DNA of 34,304 nucleotides from Fibrobacter succinogenes. GTDB lineage: Bacteria > Fibrobacterota > Fibrobacteria > Fibrobacterales > Fibrobacteraceae. Shown here one piece after another: positions 33,001-34,304 of this stretch. Location of the stretch: the NCBI GenBank assembly GCA_902762305.1, contig CACWNW010000035.1, positions 1 to 34,304 of the forward strand, in the 5' to 3' direction. Below the pieces are notes generated by a model that was given only the letters and a program-made list of their open reading frames with translations, was not told the DNA's origin and made no database searches. Numbering within the stretch: the first letter of the stretch is position 1; each line of letters starts with the position of its first letter. The position numbers were made by a program, and so were the translations under genes.

Positions 33001-33143
33001 AGCGCTATGCCGTCATCGACATGCAGGGCGTTATCGTAAGCGAAGGCCGCGTGGAAGCCACCAGCTTCGAAATCCCGGTCTCGATGTCAGGTGTTTACAT
33101 GGTCCATGTGGGCGCCCATGCACAGCTAGTGAGCATTAAGTAG
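30051..33143 (+). CDS. Secreted CotH-kinase domain protein with Ig-like, InlB- and MBG-type repeats (1030 aa)
   Basis: A signal peptide ends at about TTTAFA (residue 24). An Ig-like domain (about 31-125) is followed by the CotH kinase-like domain (about 135-560). Its family landmarks are KGRGNTTWYDMPKKGYNIKF, WNGEFRGNYTLSEK, FILEIDER and GPIWDFDMGFGN (metal-binding Asp). Then come an InlB-type repeat (ISYDLDGGTL...GYNFIGW, about 563-640), an unassigned beta domain, two MBG-like repeats (KLYRDEDPEFTYTVEG; KAYGEKDPKLTYTVDG) and another beta repeat. The last 60 residues (MGERYAVIDMQGVIVSEGRV, then FEIPVSMSGVYMVHV) resemble a type IX secretion sorting tail. ATG 30051 has AAGGA eight bases upstream. 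CotH proteins phosphorylate secreted partners in Bacillus; here it may act on the surface or in adhesion. It is GC-rich compared with the defence block. Confidence 0.8.
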   Translation: MQDPISHAHLCTIAFLVLLTTTAFAQEEPANQTEFAVIAQPVDISIAAKNMDVTLSFSAEKGESEISYQWYKSTDGTIETGEAIEGATGSSYTTEIFTEREIRYYYCVASADEDSVASDMAVVAYTGLPILYINTEVPIDSITKDTTIINGTDTINTNGYVFGNMQLVYVDDTPTFSYTFKKTKNGEKKEGIKGRGNTTWYDMPKKGYNIKFDKQQSLFGLPASKKWCILANYDDKTLLRNKFSSVLGKEIFNSEWNPYSYSVDVVWNGEFRGNYTLSEKNTIEDSRIDIQDISDYGSAAFTDQNGDGVIDLYDGGFILEIDERLDAPYWFFTSKEKTPVTLKEPDEVSREIQLHVNKIVLDAENSLYSDYFTDPNEGWRKYFDENSVIDWLFTNEIARNHDAPYYASIYKFYSPEDGKLHYGPIWDFDMGFGNDGENGKRPEQGITTGWYVKNGFWTARMFKDSAFVVNVINRWREKKAELDAAVAEIFPALARDDSISAECNFMKWKILGTYVWPNPVGFENRLTYQSEVDYMKDWLEERIAWLDDAIENTFFISYDLDGGTLSKPNANPNVFLASGTKAFTLQNPTKKGYNFIGWSGTGIEGMSKNVTVTDDRKGDKAFKANWKKDISASLALIADSLMIYNGSEWTPEIVVIHDGDTLVADSDYTVTYADNVFAGTATIVITGTGEIDGVKNESFTIAPKPATLSIANTTKLYRDEDPEFTYTVEGMLAIDSVEEQLTGVVLNRAQGEDAGEYVITATIDTALNSNYAVSVVEGRLTITQRAATLAAQDISKAYGEKDPKLTYTVDGVKENIKGVTLSRKSGEELGEYAIIISFDGTANPNYVVTTVDGVFTIHPNDSKVVVTIKGHVDTVLYDGKKHTVEGFDMSSNTKGYSLNHVVYKEHATVSGIEPKTYSMGLDAKDFENTSPNYTNVVFKVTDGSLTIKEDKKNDALPALPTVANLLKVSSTDHRIQVNTAMMGERYAVIDMQGVIVSEGRVEATSFEIPVSMSGVYMVHVGAHAQLVSIK

Positions 33144-33309
33144 GCCCATCTGAAAAAAGCTATCAAAAGTCTTATTATGATTTTTTCTTTTTCATTTATT
33201 TCCGTCCCTCTATATCTTTCAAAATTTTATTAGCAAATTCACCATAGAAACAGCAAACATTTTCGCCCACCATTCCTTTTCCTGAATTAAGCGATAACAA
33301 GACGAACTA

Positions 33310-33825
33310 TCATTCCAGTTTCATTACCCTCACAGGTCGGTCGGCACCCACGACAAGGCTTGGGCACAATGTTTCTTTGCCGGTATCGACGAACCCGCAT
33401 TTTTCCATCACGCGGCCCGAGGACGGATTGTCGAGAAAATAACCGCCCCAAAGAGTGGTAAAGCCTTTCACGCGGATGCAGTAGTCTACCACCAACTTCA
33501 TCGCTTCGGTGCAAATTCCCTTTCCCCAATACGGGCGGGCAATCCAGTAGCCCACTTCGCATTCGGTTTCCGCGATTTTCAAGTTCGAAGCGGTTGACGG
33601 CAGATAGCCGACGCATCCGATGGTTTCGTTCGTCTCTTTCCAGATGACGGCCCACATTCCTTCCCCGCTGAAAATGGTACGGATGATTTCCAGGCTTTCT
33701 TCTACGGACTTGTGCGGAGGCCAACCCGCACGCGGCCCCACTTCGGGGTCGCTCGCATATTTAAACAACGCTTCGGCATCGCCTTCTTGCCAGTGGCGCA
33801 ATATGAATCGTTCTGTTTCCATCAT
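33310..33825 (-). CDS. RimJ/RimL-type GNAT acetyltransferase (171 aa)
   Basis: METERFILRHWQEGDAEALF opens a RimL-like domain. GYWIARPYWGKGICTEAMKL is the acetyl-CoA loop, and DNPSSGRVMEKCGFV the usual C-terminal element. Substrate unknown; such proteins modify protein N-termini or antibiotics. The ATG at 33825 (or 33822) has AAAGG upstream and lies 13 bases after the flavodoxin stop, so they form an operon. It is unrelated to the GNAT at 21718. The 166 bases between its stop and CotH hold no gene I can see. Confidence 0.85.
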   Translation of the reverse strand: MMETERFILRHWQEGDAEALFKYASDPEVGPRAGWPPHKSVEESLEIIRTIFSGEGMWAVIWKETNETIGCVGYLPSTASNLKIAETECEVGYWIARPYWGKGICTEAMKLVVDYCIRVKGFTTLWGGYFLDNPSSGRVMEKCGFVDTGKETLCPSLVVGADRPVRVMKLE

Positions 33826-33838
33826 TCAGAAACCTTTT

Positions 33839-34304
33839 TTACAGCGCCTTGACGAGCGGCTCCAAGGTATCGAGATTCACGAAGTCCACTTGCTTGCCGT
33901 AGGTGGCGATGAGGGCGCGGACTTCGGCGTTGCGCTCCGCTTCAGGGATTTTCAAAACCTTCGAATACAGGAGTTTCATCATGATTCGATGCTTCAGGCC
34001 GAGTTTGGCGTAATCGATGGCGCCGCGAAGGTGGAAGATTTTGCTCTCGTCGTAATGCGATGCGGGAACCTGCTTCTTGATGCAGCCCCTGATGTGGTTG
34101 ACGTTTTCGGCATCGGTCGGGTCGGCAAGACCGACGGTCGCGACAAACAGTTCCTGACTTGCGGAGAGGCAGCAAACCGTTTTCTTGAGGCCCATGACAC
34201 CGCCTGCGCAGAGGGCGCCCAGATAGACGATGCGGTCATAGCCGGCAACGCTTTTCACGTCTTTGAAAAAAACGGCCTTGAGCCCCGTGATTTCGGCGAG
34301 GCGT
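33839..34304 (-). CDS. Flavodoxin-domain protein, cut by the window end
   Basis: The visible 154 residues (to VNLDTLEPLVKAL) include YDRIVYLGALCAGGVMGLKK, LCCLSAS-like and VGLADPTDAENVNHIRGCIK segments and the HLRGAIDYAKLGLKHRIMMK end, typical of the flavodoxin_5/protoporphyrinogen-oxidase-like family. The frame is open through the right edge, so the true start is not seen. It leads the operon with the GNAT gene, and its 3' end is duplicated at 29708-29896. Confidence 0.7.
   Translation of the reverse strand, partial: RLAEITGLKAVFFKDVKSVAGYDRIVYLGALCAGGVMGLKKTVCCLSASQELFVATVGLADPTDAENVNHIRGCIKKQVPASHYDESKIFHLRGAIDYAKLGLKHRIMMKLLYSKVLKIPEAERNAEVRALIATYGKQVDFVNLDTLEPLVKAL

Overview
The window looks like an accessory-gene region of a Fibrobacter-like bacterium. 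That assignment is inferred from a CotH-type secreted protein with a possible type IX secretion tail, many lipoproteins, TTGACA/TATATT promoters and mixed base composition; no rRNA or other marker gene settles it. The left edge holds the first 25 codons of purD. I see no tRNA, rRNA, CRISPR array, integrase or phage structural gene.

Layout. Positions 148-1576 (minus) hold a small lipoprotein and the remains of an AlbA_2-type gene. Positions 1680-16548 (minus) form a long defence block. It starts with hsdR-hsdM-hsdS of a type I restriction-modification system. Three tightly packed, visibly AT-rich genes follow: a 1001-residue reverse transcriptase fused to a nitrilase domain, an ABC/SMC-type ATPase and an HNH endonuclease. 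A DUF1016/YhcG-type PDDEXK nuclease and a SIR2-like protein come last. A divergent ORF6N gene (16951-17949) faces hsdR. Positions 17993-22194 carry a Fic protein under an operator-rich promoter, a LecB-like calcium lectin, an AAA/DUF4143 ATPase and a GNAT acetyltransferase. Positions 22273-29643 hold two lipoproteins, a metallophosphoesterase, a VOC protein, a MerR/GyrI regulator, a methyltransferase and two rearranged copies of a TSCPD/zinc-ribbon gene pair. Positions 30051-34304 hold a CotH surface protein, a second GNAT and a flavodoxin-like gene cut by the window end.

Two things stand out. First, the RT-nitrilase + ATPase + HNH trio combines the RT-nitrilase architecture of DRT-type reverse transcriptases with a Septu/retron-like ATPase-HNH effector pair. 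There is no room for a retron RNA directly upstream of the RT. I consider it a candidate undescribed anti-phage system nested in an hsd operon. Second, the accessory genes are repeatedly bracketed by direct repeats made of gene 3' ends. Five copies of a GNAT tail, all in the same orientation, separate the defence block, Fic, the lectin and the AAA ATPase. A flavodoxin tail brackets CotH-GNAT, a TSCPD/zinc-ribbon unit brackets VOC-MerR-methyltransferase, and a 33-bp repeat brackets the DUF1016 gene. This suggests modular gain and loss of genes by recombination between such fragments.

Working model (inference): the hsd genes, the RT trio, the PDDEXK nuclease, SIR2 and Fic give layered defence against foreign DNA. 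The rest of the window is a turnover zone with truncated, fused and duplicated genes.
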